A DNA stretch of 48,036 nucleotides from Caldithrix sp. GTDB lineage: Bacteria > KSB1 > UBA2214 > DYKH01. Shown one piece after another: positions 40,735 through 48,036 of the stretch (the stretch's first letter is position 1; each line of letters starts with the position of its first letter). The notes beneath the pieces are model-generated. The model saw nothing but the letters and a program-made list of their open reading frames with translations. It did no database searches and was not told the origin of the DNA. The stretch lies in the NCBI GenBank assembly GCA_020722685.1, contig DYKH01000028.1, forward strand, positions 1-48,036, given 5' to 3'. The position numbers and the translations under genes were made by a program.

Positions 40735-41625
40735 TCAACCCTTTTTTTGGTATTCCGATCCTTCCACAACGGCTAGGTAGGCTTCGAGAGCGTTGGATAG
40801 ATGCCCGGAAAATTGTCCGGGCAAGGATTTCACCCGCTCAAACAAGCCTTCCTCAAGGCTGGCAGAGAATTTCTTGTGAGTTTTCCCCTTCCGCCCACGA
40901 CCAGGACCGGCATGGGGAGACTGAGGGACGGGTTCCCCGCCGGAGAAAAGGGTCTTCAGCCGTTCGTCAACGAGAAGGGCGAGTTGCCGGGAAAAACTGC
41001 CCTCCTCGGAGAGCATGGATTTAAGTTCGGCATCCACTCGGTCTTCCACCGACTTCTCGATCAACTGTTGGACTTCCTCGCGGGATATGTCATATTCTTT
41101 ATTTTCCTCAATGTACCGCATCTGCTCCTCTCTCCTCGTCATAAATTCTTTTAGCAATTCAAGCAGGTCGCGTGTGGTGACGGGTTGCTCCTCGGTATGC
41201 TCGGTATGGCTGGTTTTCTGTTCCTCAATATCTCGCTCCAGCCTTCCAATCCTCACGTTGAACTCTCGGAGCTGCTCCAATAATTGACCGTTAAGGCTCA
41301 CGAGGCTGGCAAGGCTTGAAGCAATTTTGGAATCGGGGAGACCAAGTAAGGCTTCATCGTGTTGTCTGAAATAGCGGTCTTCATTCGACGAACCAATACG
41401 AAACCCTTCAGGTTCCGGCTCCGATCTCACAGGAGACTTGTCGGGTTTCTCGGTCTTACTCCACCTCGTGAAGCGTTTCCTAAGCGCGTTGGCAGTCAGG
41501 AGCTTCCCGCCCTCCTGGTATCCCTCTTCTTTCAGGATCTGTTCGATCTCTTTCCAAGTCTTGCCTTGATGAGTGTGAAGTTCCTGAAGTCTTGAGAAGA
41601 GTTCGGCTCTGTCCATTCCAGCCAT
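40735..41625 (-). CDS. Large DNA-binding protein: HTH, coiled coil and ribbon-helix-helix-like C-terminus
   Basis: A 296-residue protein. An N-terminal HTH (KTWKEIEQILKEEGYQ, LTANALRKRFTRW) is followed by a Gln/Glu/Arg-rich coiled coil (about residues 110-175, LREFNVRIGRLERDIEEQK). A basic Gly-rich hinge (GPGRGRKGKTHKK) leads to an RHH-like unit (FSASLEEGLFERVKSL, GHLSNALEAYLAVV). ATG 41625 has AGGAGA upstream. Two direct repeats lie upstream. In layout it is like the 36661 and 22702 proteins. Confidence 0.75.
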   Translation of the reverse strand: MAGMDRAELFSRLQELHTHQGKTWKEIEQILKEEGYQEGGKLLTANALRKRFTRWSKTEKPDKSPVRSEPEPEGFRIGSSNEDRYFRQHDEALLGLPDSKIASSLASLVSLNGQLLEQLREFNVRIGRLERDIEEQKTSHTEHTEEQPVTTRDLLELLKEFMTRREEQMRYIEENKEYDISREEVQQLIEKSVEDRVDAELKSMLSEEGSFSRQLALLVDERLKTLFSGGEPVPQSPHAGPGRGRKGKTHKKFSASLEEGLFERVKSLPGQFSGHLSNALEAYLAVVEGSEYQKKG

Positions 41626-41644
41626 TTCCGGTCTCCTGGGAAAA

Positions 41645-41675
41645 ACGGTATTCGATTATGAGATGGATGGTATTC
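41645..41675. promoter_or_regulatory. Direct repeats upstream of the RHH gene
   Basis: GGTATTC occurs at 41647-41653 and 41669-41675, 22 bp apart (two helical turns). The first is part of ACGGTATTCGA, similar to the iteron motif. Distance to the start codon at 41625 is 20-50 bases, a good operator position. Confidence 0.55.
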
Positions 41676-41819
41676 TACAATCAAACGAGCGTCAACCACT
41701 ATTCGGTTCACATGGAGGCAGATTTCAAATTGGAAGGTGCTTAGAAATCCCGAACGGAATACTTGACGCCTACTCAGTATGGTCTGTTTTGGGAATCGCA
41801 ACTCCGGGTTGAAGGTTTC

Positions 41820-41880
41820 GCTATTAAAAACTAGGGCGGTATGTTTTAATAGCAGCGGAGTCTGTTAAAGACCTCTTTAA
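41820..41880 (+). promoter_or_regulatory. Fic gene operators
   Basis: GCTATTAAAA (41820-41829) and TTTTAATAGC (41844-41853) are perfect 10-bp arms 14 bases apart. A second palindrome TTAAAG-ACCT-CTTTAA (41865-41880) lies between this and the start codon at 41896. These could be sites for the winged-helix domain of the Fic protein. Confidence 0.7.
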
Positions 41881-41895
41881 TAAAGGGGCTGAATC

Positions 41896-43050
41896 GTGAA
41901 TCGCGGTCTTCAAGGGCGACTCGTACGACAAACCACAACCACTGAACCTTTCGAGGCTTTTGTCCCGTTTGCTCTACCGCCGCGGCCGCCCTTGGACATT
42001 GACCTGGACCTCTTGGAGCAAGCCAACCGAGCCGTGGGGCGTCTCGATGCCCTCACGCTGCTTCTCCCAGACCCTTCCCTATTCCTCTATTTCTATGTCC
42101 GCAAGGAAGCAGTCCTTTCGTCCCAGATCGAAGGAACGCAATCCTCACTGTCCGATCTCCTGCTGCACGAATATCACGAAGCGCCGGGAGTCCCGATAGA
42201 TGACGTGCAAGAAGTCTCGCAATATGTGGCGGCGCTTAATCACGGCTTGGAACGCTTGAGAGGCGGATTTCCTCTCTCGTTGAGATTGATTCGGGAGATT
42301 CACGGCATACTCCTCTCTCAGGGACGAGGCAGCATGCAAAGCCCCGGTGAGTTCAGAAGATCGCAAAACTGGGTCGGAGGAACTCGTCCAGGCAATGCAC
42401 GATTCGTCCCTCCTCCGCCCGAAGAGCTGATGGGTTGCTTGGGTGAACTGGAAAAGTTCCTTCACGATCAACCCGTCCGAACCCCTTTGCTGCTCAAGGC
42501 AGCACTCAGTCACGTCCAGTTTGAAACGATTCACCCCTTTCTCGATGGCAACGGAAGGCTCGGAAGGCTTCTGATCACCTTCCTTCTCTGTGTCGAAGGC
42601 GCTCTGTCCGAACCCCTTCTTTACCTCAGTCTCTATTTCAAAGAGCATCGGGACACCTATTACGATCTATTGCAGAGAGTTCGGATCGCAGGTGACTGGG
42701 AAGCCTGGGTGACCTTCTTTCTGGAGGGAGTGGTTGAGACCGCGGAGCAAGCCGTTACAGCCGCACGACGGATCACGGATCTCTTTGCCGATGACCGTAA
42801 CCGCATTGAGATGATGGGACAGGCGGCCGGAAATGTCTTACGAGTTCATTCCTACCTTCAAAAGAAGCCCGTCTTGGAGATTCCCAGAGCTTCTTCGGAG
42901 ATCGGAATATCTCAACCAACCGTCACGTCCGCCCTAGGGAGGCTGGAAGAGATCGGGGTTGTAAGAGAGACCACGGGCAGGGCAAGGGACAGGATCTACG
43001 TCTATCAGAAGTATCTCGACATTCTTGGGGAGGGGACGCAGCCTCTATGA
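41896..43050 (+). CDS. Fic-family AMP-transferase-like protein with winged-helix C-terminus
   Basis: A 384-residue protein starting at GTG 41896 (AAGGGG upstream). A Fic_N-type region carries the inhibitory motif SSQIEGTQ ([S/T]xxxE[G/N]), so self-inhibition is expected. The core motif HPFLDGNGRLGR is intact. The C-terminus has a winged helix (EIPRASSEIGISQPTVTSAL, GVVRETTGRARDR). Fic proteins usually transfer AMP from ATP to target hydroxyls. The palindromes upstream suggest autoregulation. It is possibly a toxin or stress regulator, but the target is unknown. Confidence 0.92.
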   Translation: MNRGLQGRLVRQTTTTEPFEAFVPFALPPRPPLDIDLDLLEQANRAVGRLDALTLLLPDPSLFLYFYVRKEAVLSSQIEGTQSSLSDLLLHEYHEAPGVPIDDVQEVSQYVAALNHGLERLRGGFPLSLRLIREIHGILLSQGRGSMQSPGEFRRSQNWVGGTRPGNARFVPPPPEELMGCLGELEKFLHDQPVRTPLLLKAALSHVQFETIHPFLDGNGRLGRLLITFLLCVEGALSEPLLYLSLYFKEHRDTYYDLLQRVRIAGDWEAWVTFFLEGVVETAEQAVTAARRITDLFADDRNRIEMMGQAAGNVLRVHSYLQKKPVLEIPRASSEIGISQPTVTSALGRLEEIGVVRETTGRARDRIYVYQKYLDILGEGTQPL

Positions 43051-43073
43051 GCTGGCTGGTATTCAAACCACGG

Positions 43074-43481
43074 CTAAAACTCGATCTCCTCGATGCTCCG
43101 AAAGAGCCTGCCGCCGCTCGTTTCTATAAAATGAAGGACCTGAAGATTCATCGGCAATCCGAACTCGCCTGTGTCTCGCCAGTCAGTTCGCAGTGCGTGG
43201 CATCTCTTGCCTATACCAACGGCAAACCCCACTTCAGAGGCGCACCCATGAATACCGTTTTCATTCACCAGTCCGATCTCATGCGCGAGACGAGTGTAGG
43301 CTGCAAGGCGTTCATCGTGATTCTCGATCCGAGACGCTTCCCGGATTGCCTTGGAAAACGGTTGTTCCCAGGGATCGAAGATTTCATAGCCGAGTTCGAC
43401 GAGGCGAGCCTTCACTTTTTCCAGATACGGTTTGAGTTCAGGGGAGAATCCGAGGGGTGAGGCGAGGTATATCCTGGGCAT
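43074..43481 (-). CDS. Nucleoside 2-deoxyribosyltransferase-like protein
   Basis: A 135-residue protein with the family's start RIYLASPLGFS, a middle (GYEIFDPWEQPFS) and the active-site region NENGIHGCASEVGFAVGIGK, which contains the catalytic Glu (SEVG); the usual Asp-Gly-Thr before it is GCA here. The family exchanges or hydrolyses deoxynucleoside bases, and relatives also occur in defence systems. It converges with the Fic gene. Confidence 0.8.
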   Translation of the reverse strand: MPRIYLASPLGFSPELKPYLEKVKARLVELGYEIFDPWEQPFSKAIREASRIENHDERLAAYTRLAHEIGLVNENGIHGCASEVGFAVGIGKRCHALRTDWRDTGEFGLPMNLQVLHFIETSGGRLFRSIEEIEF

Positions 43482-43816
43482 CGTATCTGTCCCTTCCTGC
43501 GATGCCCCAGAGTTTTCCTTTCACCAGGCGGAGTTGTCAATCTGAAATAGAGCGACTCTGAGGAGAGGAGCTAGCAAGAAGACGCTGAGGGGGAATATCT
43601 GCCTGCCGATTCACAATCACCGGCTCAAGTCGGCAGAAATCGAGGTGACGGATCTATCCAGTCCGTTTGACTTGGAAGAAAGACTGGAAAACGGATCGGA
43701 ATGTCCCATCTATTGGCAGATAAGTCTTCGATAATGGAAGTGATTGAGGGGGTACCATGAGAGGAGCGCAAGCAATACCCCCTCTGAGAGACCGAAGTTC
43801 CGCTCAGGGGTTAAGT
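43482..43816. other. Region without a supported gene
   Basis: About 335 bases between two minus-strand genes. Short frames exist but none is convincing. A weak inverted repeat (CTGCCGA and TCGGCAG, near 43605 and 43632) was seen. Nothing else is recognised. Confidence 0.5.
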
Positions 43817-44209
43817 TTAACGTATCCATTTCGAATCGCGAACTCTGGAGCCTCGAGAATCCGGCAACGGAACCCCGTCATCCCTTTTCTCGCCTTCGAC
43901 GTAGATGTCCACGGGGATTTTTCCGGCAGGAAGTTCGAGGTAGAGATGCCTCTCTGAACCCGGTCTCCGACTGTACCCGTTACCGATCAGGAACTCCTCG
44001 ATCTTCGGATACGTCTCACGCGAGACCAGCACATCAATATCGTCCCCGGCCCGGAGATAGTTATGGCACCTTACCGCCAGGCTCCCGATGACGCAGTAGT
44101 CAATTCCACACTCATCAAAGTCCCTGACTACACTGGAAAGGTGACGCTCCGGATCATTGAGTTCGTGCAGTAGAGCCTGCACCAGTTCGGCTAATTCTCT
44201 TTCATCCAT
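43817..44209 (-). CDS. Nucleotidyltransferase-fold protein
   Basis: A 130-residue protein from ATG 44209 (GAGGAAG upstream); the longer frame overlaps the next gene. Pattern IDYCVIGSLAVRCHNYLRAG then DDIDVLVS matches the G-S and DxD motifs of minimal nucleotidyltransferases, of the type seen in toxin-antitoxin systems. A later Asp (VDIYVEGE) completes a catalytic triad. No antitoxin partner is obvious. Confidence 0.75.
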   Translation of the reverse strand: MDERELAELVQALLHELNDPERHLSSVVRDFDECGIDYCVIGSLAVRCHNYLRAGDDIDVLVSRETYPKIEEFLIGNGYSRRPGSERHLYLELPAGKIPVDIYVEGEKRDDGVPLPDSRGSRVRDSKWIR

Positions 44210-44219
44210 AGGAACTTCC

Positions 44220-44444
44220 TCATTCTCCTGCCAAATGATAATCCTCTGGGTTCCAAAACTCCAAACGATCCCACGGAACATCCCAAAACATGGTTCCATC
44301 CTCTGCCTGTACGTCGCTGGTTTGCGCGTCCCAGTTGACTCTTACGGTTTTCAGTATCCTATCCGGCTCTCCAAGCATGTAAACCTGGCTTCCTCGGAAT
44401 AGCCAGTCTCCGATTGCTTGCATAGAGGAACGTGCCTCGATCAT
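44220..44444 (-). CDS. Small protein sharing a PWD-type domain with its neighbour
   Basis: A 74-residue protein whose segment TVRVNWDAQTSDVQAEDG followed by FWDVPWDRLEFW matches a segment in the gene before it. It overlaps that gene by four bases (44441-44444). A short beta-barrel (SH3/Tudor-like) domain is likely. Function unknown. Confidence 0.65.
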   Translation of the reverse strand: MIEARSSMQAIGDWLFRGSQVYMLGEPDRILKTVRVNWDAQTSDVQAEDGTMFWDVPWDRLEFWNPEDYHLAGE

Positions 44445-45100
44445 CTGTCATTCCTCCAAGGTCGGATGTGCTTCCAGGGCATCCCCATGAACTCGTCGGA
44501 CCCAACCGCTCTGACCTCTACGTTCCCATACTCCCAAAAGATGTGCATGAGTTCGTATTTGTCTTCTAGTCCCGCCACCCGGACGTAATCTCCAACCTGA
44601 AGGTCGTCTCCCCTTTCTCTGGCACGAGATGTGAACCAATAGGGACGACCCCGCTCGTTGCCCTGCACAGGTACTACCATGTCCCACGGCACGACGAATT
44701 CGCGTCCCTTAGTGTCTCTCATCCGAACCGACTCATGTTCAAAGGAGACTTCTACCGTCTGATAATTCTGTCTCAGGGGATCCCCGGAAATGATCACACG
44801 GACTCCGGGATGTATCCCCTCGCCGCGTGACCTGGCGAGTTCCGAATACCAGTAAGGAATCAACCCAAAATCCTCAAGGTCTGTACCCATCTGCGAGATC
44901 AGAGTCTTCCCCTCGATGTCAATATCGGGTTCGTAGGGCTGTGTTTGGTTTTGGACGGTCTCCAAGATTGCTCGAGCTTCCCGTCTAGGTTCACCGAGAG
45001 TTTCAACCCGCGGATGGCGAAGGGGGCCTCTAACAAGCCGAAGGTAATCTCTGGCCCTGTCGCCTGTGCCAATGCTGTTGATGAAAAGTCTTGCTTTCAT
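44441..45100 (-). CDS. Hypothetical protein with repeated beta-barrel-like domain
   Basis: A 219-residue protein. Two C-terminal repeats of about 65 residues end in similar motifs: TVEVSFEHESVRMRD with REFVVPWDMVV, and NVEVRAVGSDEFMGMPWKHIRPW. The 74-residue protein downstream is a third copy. ATG 45100 has GGAG eight bases upstream. The repeated PW(D/K) segments suggest small SH3-like modules. Confidence 0.7.
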   Translation of the reverse strand: MKARLFINSIGTGDRARDYLRLVRGPLRHPRVETLGEPRREARAILETVQNQTQPYEPDIDIEGKTLISQMGTDLEDFGLIPYWYSELARSRGEGIHPGVRVIISGDPLRQNYQTVEVSFEHESVRMRDTKGREFVVPWDMVVPVQGNERGRPYWFTSRARERGDDLQVGDYVRVAGLEDKYELMHIFWEYGNVEVRAVGSDEFMGMPWKHIRPWRNDR

Positions 45101-45136
45101 AGCGTTTTCTCCAATGAATGTGTCCGTAGGAAAGAC

Positions 45137-45391
45137 TTAGAGCAGTCCCATGTATTCGACCTGCCCCCTCGAAATCTGTCCCCACACCTTTTGGAGCAGA
45201 AACACGATCTCCTCAATGTGTCGGTGGTCTGGAAACCACGGAAAATATGGCTCCGGTTCACAGCGGGACAGAAGGTGTCGGCACTCTCTTATCCATTGAT
45301 CGAACTCGTGTGGGCCGAGTTCCCTGAAGTAGATTTTGTTCGTGAGGACGTACCCTCTCGTCATGAGTTCCTGAAATCGTGGGGTAATCAT
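45137..45391 (-). CDS. Hypothetical protein
   Basis: An 84-residue protein from ATG 45391 (AAGGA eight bases upstream), rich in aromatic residues and His (CEPEPYFPWFPDHRHIEEIV). No family recognised. It is in the same minus-strand run as its neighbours. Confidence 0.6.
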   Translation of the reverse strand: MITPRFQELMTRGYVLTNKIYFRELGPHEFDQWIRECRHLLSRCEPEPYFPWFPDHRHIEEIVFLLQKVWGQISRGQVEYMGLL

Positions 45392-45468
45392 CGGCTTTTT
45401 CCTTATCAATTCGTGGTGCGCCGCTGAGTAATTCTCCGGCTCTTATCAATTATTCTGAAAAAAGGACC

Positions 45469-46023
45469 CTATTCCTCGTCTTGGGGACTGCCCAGGGTAG
45501 TGTTGATAATCTCTACTCCTTTCCTGACGCGGTTTTCCGGGTCATCCCTGAACGTTTCTCGTGCATCCTCAAATTCGTAAAAGCGATAGCAATAAGGCAT
45601 AAGCCCAGCCCTCGCAAGGAATTCGAAGACATTCACGAAGTCATAGTCTCCTTTCGCGAGCATTCTTTCAGCCTCTACGAGAGCATAACTCAAGACCAGA
45701 TCGTCCATCTCATTAGAAGAGGCTGATTCACCATCCTGAAGAGGAATACTCGAAGACCTTCCTTCTTGGTACGGATCCAGGGCTGGTGAAAAGACTTCCC
45801 TGCAAATTCGAAAAATCTTGTCAGCCTCTCCAGATTCAAGAACCACTTCTTTGAAACGATTGTGGAACGTTTCGTCACAGGCGACTGCTGTAAGAGCCAG
45901 CGCCAAGAGGACTGGCGAAGGTTCGAGAGTCTCTCGGCACCGATCTATTAAGAATTGTACGAGCAGATCCGATTCGAGGAATGGGGCAGAGGATTGTGGA
46001 ATGCGAACTGTAGTAAACCTCAT
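45469..46023 (-). CDS. Hypothetical helical protein, paralogue of the next gene
   Basis: A 184-residue protein. The segments ESDLLVQFLIDRCRE, TFHNRFKEVVLES and the end (RVRKGVEIINTTL) correspond to segments in the protein at 46020-46640, in the same order. It overlaps the neighbouring gene by four bases. Helical throughout, no membrane segment. Function unknown. Confidence 0.7.
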   Translation of the reverse strand: MRFTTVRIPQSSAPFLESDLLVQFLIDRCRETLEPSPVLLALALTAVACDETFHNRFKEVVLESGEADKIFRICREVFSPALDPYQEGRSSSIPLQDGESASSNEMDDLVLSYALVEAERMLAKGDYDFVNVFEFLARAGLMPYCYRFYEFEDARETFRDDPENRVRKGVEIINTTLGSPQDEE

Positions 46024-46640
46024 GGTTGAATCTCCTTATCTTTTGGTGTGGTGCCGGTCTGGCGCAAGTCCTGTCGAAAAAGGGTGTCCGCTATGCTGCG
46101 CCTGAAAATAGCTGTCTTGATAATTTCCAGTCCGTCGTCCAGTCTGTTTTCGAGGGAGGATTGTGAAAACCGACATCTCTTTTCGAATTCTTTGATGTAC
46201 TCATCAGCGTTCAGCCCCAAACAAGAGACCAGTTCCCAGACCGGATAGAATCTGAAGTCCCGCTCCCTCTTCATTTTCCTACCCTCCCCCCAGGACCAAA
46301 ATAGGAATTTTCGTTTAGTCCTCCGACTCAGGGGGCGGCGGGCGATCTTTTTCGGCACGTAATCAGCGGCATCTGTCGCTTCCAGTCCGTGAAGCTCTGT
46401 AAGAAACAGGTCTATGGATGACGTGAGGACTTCTTGAGCCGTGTACGAAGAAGAGAGCAGGGTCTCGAAGGCGTATTTCAGTTCCTTGTTCTGGTGAAGA
46501 GCCGCTAAACCCAGCCCTTTCCAGACTGGATCGAGCCTCGGTTCATCCTTTCCGATCATTTCGTTGTACCGTGTGATCAAGAATCTCAGGAGCAATGTGT
46601 CTTCAACGTAGCAGCGAGGGTTATCTCGGTCTGGGTCCAT
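46020..46640 (-). CDS. Hypothetical helical protein, paralogue of the previous gene
   Basis: A 206-residue protein from ATG 46640 (AAGGAG upstream); the frame reaches 46685. Shared segments: EDTLLLRFLITRYNE, LKYAFETLLSSS and RLDDGLEIIKTAIF. It has an extra basic part (RRPLSRRTKRKFLFWSWGEG) in the middle. A tandem duplication is likely. Confidence 0.7.
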   Translation of the reverse strand: MDPDRDNPRCYVEDTLLLRFLITRYNEMIGKDEPRLDPVWKGLGLAALHQNKELKYAFETLLSSSYTAQEVLTSSIDLFLTELHGLEATDAADYVPKKIARRPLSRRTKRKFLFWSWGEGRKMKRERDFRFYPVWELVSCLGLNADEYIKEFEKRCRFSQSSLENRLDDGLEIIKTAIFRRSIADTLFRQDLRQTGTTPKDKEIQP

Positions 46641-46735
46641 CAGGGTACTCCTTATCATTGGGTTTTGAGCCGGTCTCAGTATCATTGACCGGTGCTAGAA
46701 ATCTTGATGGTGTCCTCTATACAGGAGACAGATTC

Positions 46736-47845
46736 TTAAGCCCGAACTCCCATGCTCAGCAACTGGTCAATGGCGGAGTTTGTCCTTCTCTGCCTCATCT
46801 CTGTGATCCAACCGAAGAGAGCCTCCCGGTGGGCAACGAGAAAAGTCAGGTCTGGATCGGAGGGAACGTCAATTCTCTGCCCCAACACCGAGATTTCAAT
46901 AAACTCCCACTGGGCGACGATCTCCGAGAGTTTCTCCGTCAGGCTGCTCTCCTTCTCGTCGGTATAGAATCTTCTCCCGATGTATCTTCCACGGGTGAGT
47001 TTCTCGTCTATCCAGGCGTCGAGAGAATCTGCGAGAGCTGGAGACAAGGTAACGTTTGGCCTGATACCTCTTCCTTTGCAGGCAGACTCGAAGGTTTCAA
47101 CGAACCAATCATGTTTCAGAAGCGGAGTCTCGATCAGAGTCTCTTGTCCCCCATACACAGGACGTGTCCTGATAATCCCCATAGACCGTAGTTCCTGAAC
47201 GATCTCGGTACCGGAAAAGTCCTTCAACAGCCTTTCGAGGCGTCCCCGGAGAGGTCTCGGTTCATCTTTCTCCCGTACATACGCTCCTTGGTAGTAACCT
47301 GGGGGACGAACATTGTGAGGAAAATGGGAGCAGGAAGGCAGTTTGACATCTTTTCCTCTCTTTTTACAGGTTCGTACCGGCGGGAGTCCGAGTTTCTCAC
47401 CGATCTCGTTGCACTTGTCTCTGAAAAGCGGTCCATGACCGTAATAGGACGGTTCCAGGTCTCCCTCAATCTCGTCCTGCCAGAGATGGATCGTCTCATG
47501 CAAAGCTATGTCGGCTACGAACAAGAATCTGCCCTTCTTATATTGATCTCCGGGTAGTATGTGAGGATGTGTCCCCGTTAGGAGAGACGGACGGATTCTT
47601 ATTTGAGACCGAGTTCCATAGGCTCCTACGGGTGAATAGTCACCGAGCCTCGAAGGTTTTGATGGCTCTGCGAGAAGGATTATGGGACAAGCCTTGAAAG
47701 TATTATCAAAGAATTTCTCGTTCCAGTAGTTCCAGAGATGGATGAGTTTCGAGACGGTAGGGTCTCCGTTACTGAGGACAAATTTCTCGTACTCTTTCCG
47801 ATGATTGATGTCTGCTCTACGTATCTTTTTGCTTTTAGAAGGCAT
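46736..47845 (-). CDS. SprT-like metalloprotease domain protein
   Basis: A 369-residue protein. Residues about 30-170 form a SprT-like domain with the zinc motif HETIHLW (HExxH) and a later HGPLFRDKCNEIG that supplies the third His. Two Cys further on (RTCKKRGKDVKLPSC) may bind a second zinc. The C-terminal 190 residues are not recognised. SprT proteins cleave or bind DNA-protein crosslinks or related substrates; here the role is inferred. Confidence 0.8.
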   Translation of the reverse strand: MPSKSKKIRRADINHRKEYEKFVLSNGDPTVSKLIHLWNYWNEKFFDNTFKACPIILLAEPSKPSRLGDYSPVGAYGTRSQIRIRPSLLTGTHPHILPGDQYKKGRFLFVADIALHETIHLWQDEIEGDLEPSYYGHGPLFRDKCNEIGEKLGLPPVRTCKKRGKDVKLPSCSHFPHNVRPPGYYQGAYVREKDEPRPLRGRLERLLKDFSGTEIVQELRSMGIIRTRPVYGGQETLIETPLLKHDWFVETFESACKGRGIRPNVTLSPALADSLDAWIDEKLTRGRYIGRRFYTDEKESSLTEKLSEIVAQWEFIEISVLGQRIDVPSDPDLTFLVAHREALFGWITEMRQRRTNSAIDQLLSMGVRA

Positions 47846-48036
47846 TCCATATCCCTTTCTTCAGATTGGTCTCTACGGATAGATCTTTTGGTTATTTCAG
47901 GACTCTCAGGGGTGTCTCCTGTACAGAGGACTCTGGATCCGTACCTTCCCTAGCCCCTATATGTAAGGACTGCATGGGTACTGCAACCAAACCATAAAAA
48001 GATCAACGCCTTAGCTGAATTCCTCAATCATTTCAA

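Overview
The window joins two different kinds of DNA. Positions about 400-20640 hold a nitrous oxide reductase (nos) respiratory locus of the clade II ('atypical', Sec-exported NosZ) type. Positions about 22.6-48 kb hold plasmid-like accessory DNA: a replication/partition module, a tyrosine recombinase, two AbiE-like toxin-antitoxin pairs, a Fic protein, many small hypothetical genes and broken genes. The gene types (clade II nos genes, multihaem cytochrome c, Rieske/cytochrome b, sigma-54 control, IS1380 elements) suggest an anaerobic or facultatively anaerobic Gram-negative bacterium, perhaps a deltaproteobacterium (Desulfobacterota). This placement is inference; no rRNA or other taxonomic marker is present. 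I cannot tell whether the window is a plasmid or a chromosome carrying an integrated plasmid. No conjugation genes were seen.

Layout of the nos locus (all on the minus strand, transcribed right to left): a sigma-54 activator with a degenerate receiver domain (20639-19206); a good sigma-54 promoter (18992-19007); an FAD/Fe-S oxidoreductase, Rieske protein, cytochrome b and a five-haem cytochrome c; nosZ, nosB, a small exported protein, nosD, nosF, a nosL with an extra C-terminal domain, nosY, a TlpA-like thioredoxin and a Cys-rich protein. After a gap comes a second block: tandem-domain NosL, small anchored protein, FtsX-type permease, LolD-type ATPase, eight-helix membrane protein and another NosL. 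Many genes overlap by 1-4 bases. The arrangement looks like a self-contained respiratory module: quinol or reduced pyridine nucleotide to a bc-like complex, then a multihaem cytochrome, then NosZ, with copper delivery and sulfur supply encoded alongside.

The nos locus lies between two copies of one IS1380-family transposase in the same orientation: an intact one at 20.8-22.4 kb and an internally deleted remnant at the left window edge. This suggests past movement as a unit.

The accessory part contains a probable plasmid replicon at 31.6-34.7 kb: ParA, a winged-helix protein and a replication-initiator-like protein. The most unusual feature is two arrays of nine 18-bp iterons with the palindromic core GATACNGTATC. 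One array (33024-33185) is next to an AT-rich stretch and inverted repeats, as in an origin. The other (33553-33714) lies inside the coding sequence of the winged-helix protein, where the 18-bp period is read as a six-residue TVxxxx repeat. To the right are a recombinase, large proteins with ribbon-helix-helix-like C-termini next to repeated operator-like sites, and a run of minus-strand hypothetical genes ending in a SprT-like metalloprotease. Decay is frequent: a methyltransferase gene split by a second IS1380 element, an IHF-like pseudogene, and an AbiEii toxin truncated at a junction with another truncated gene.
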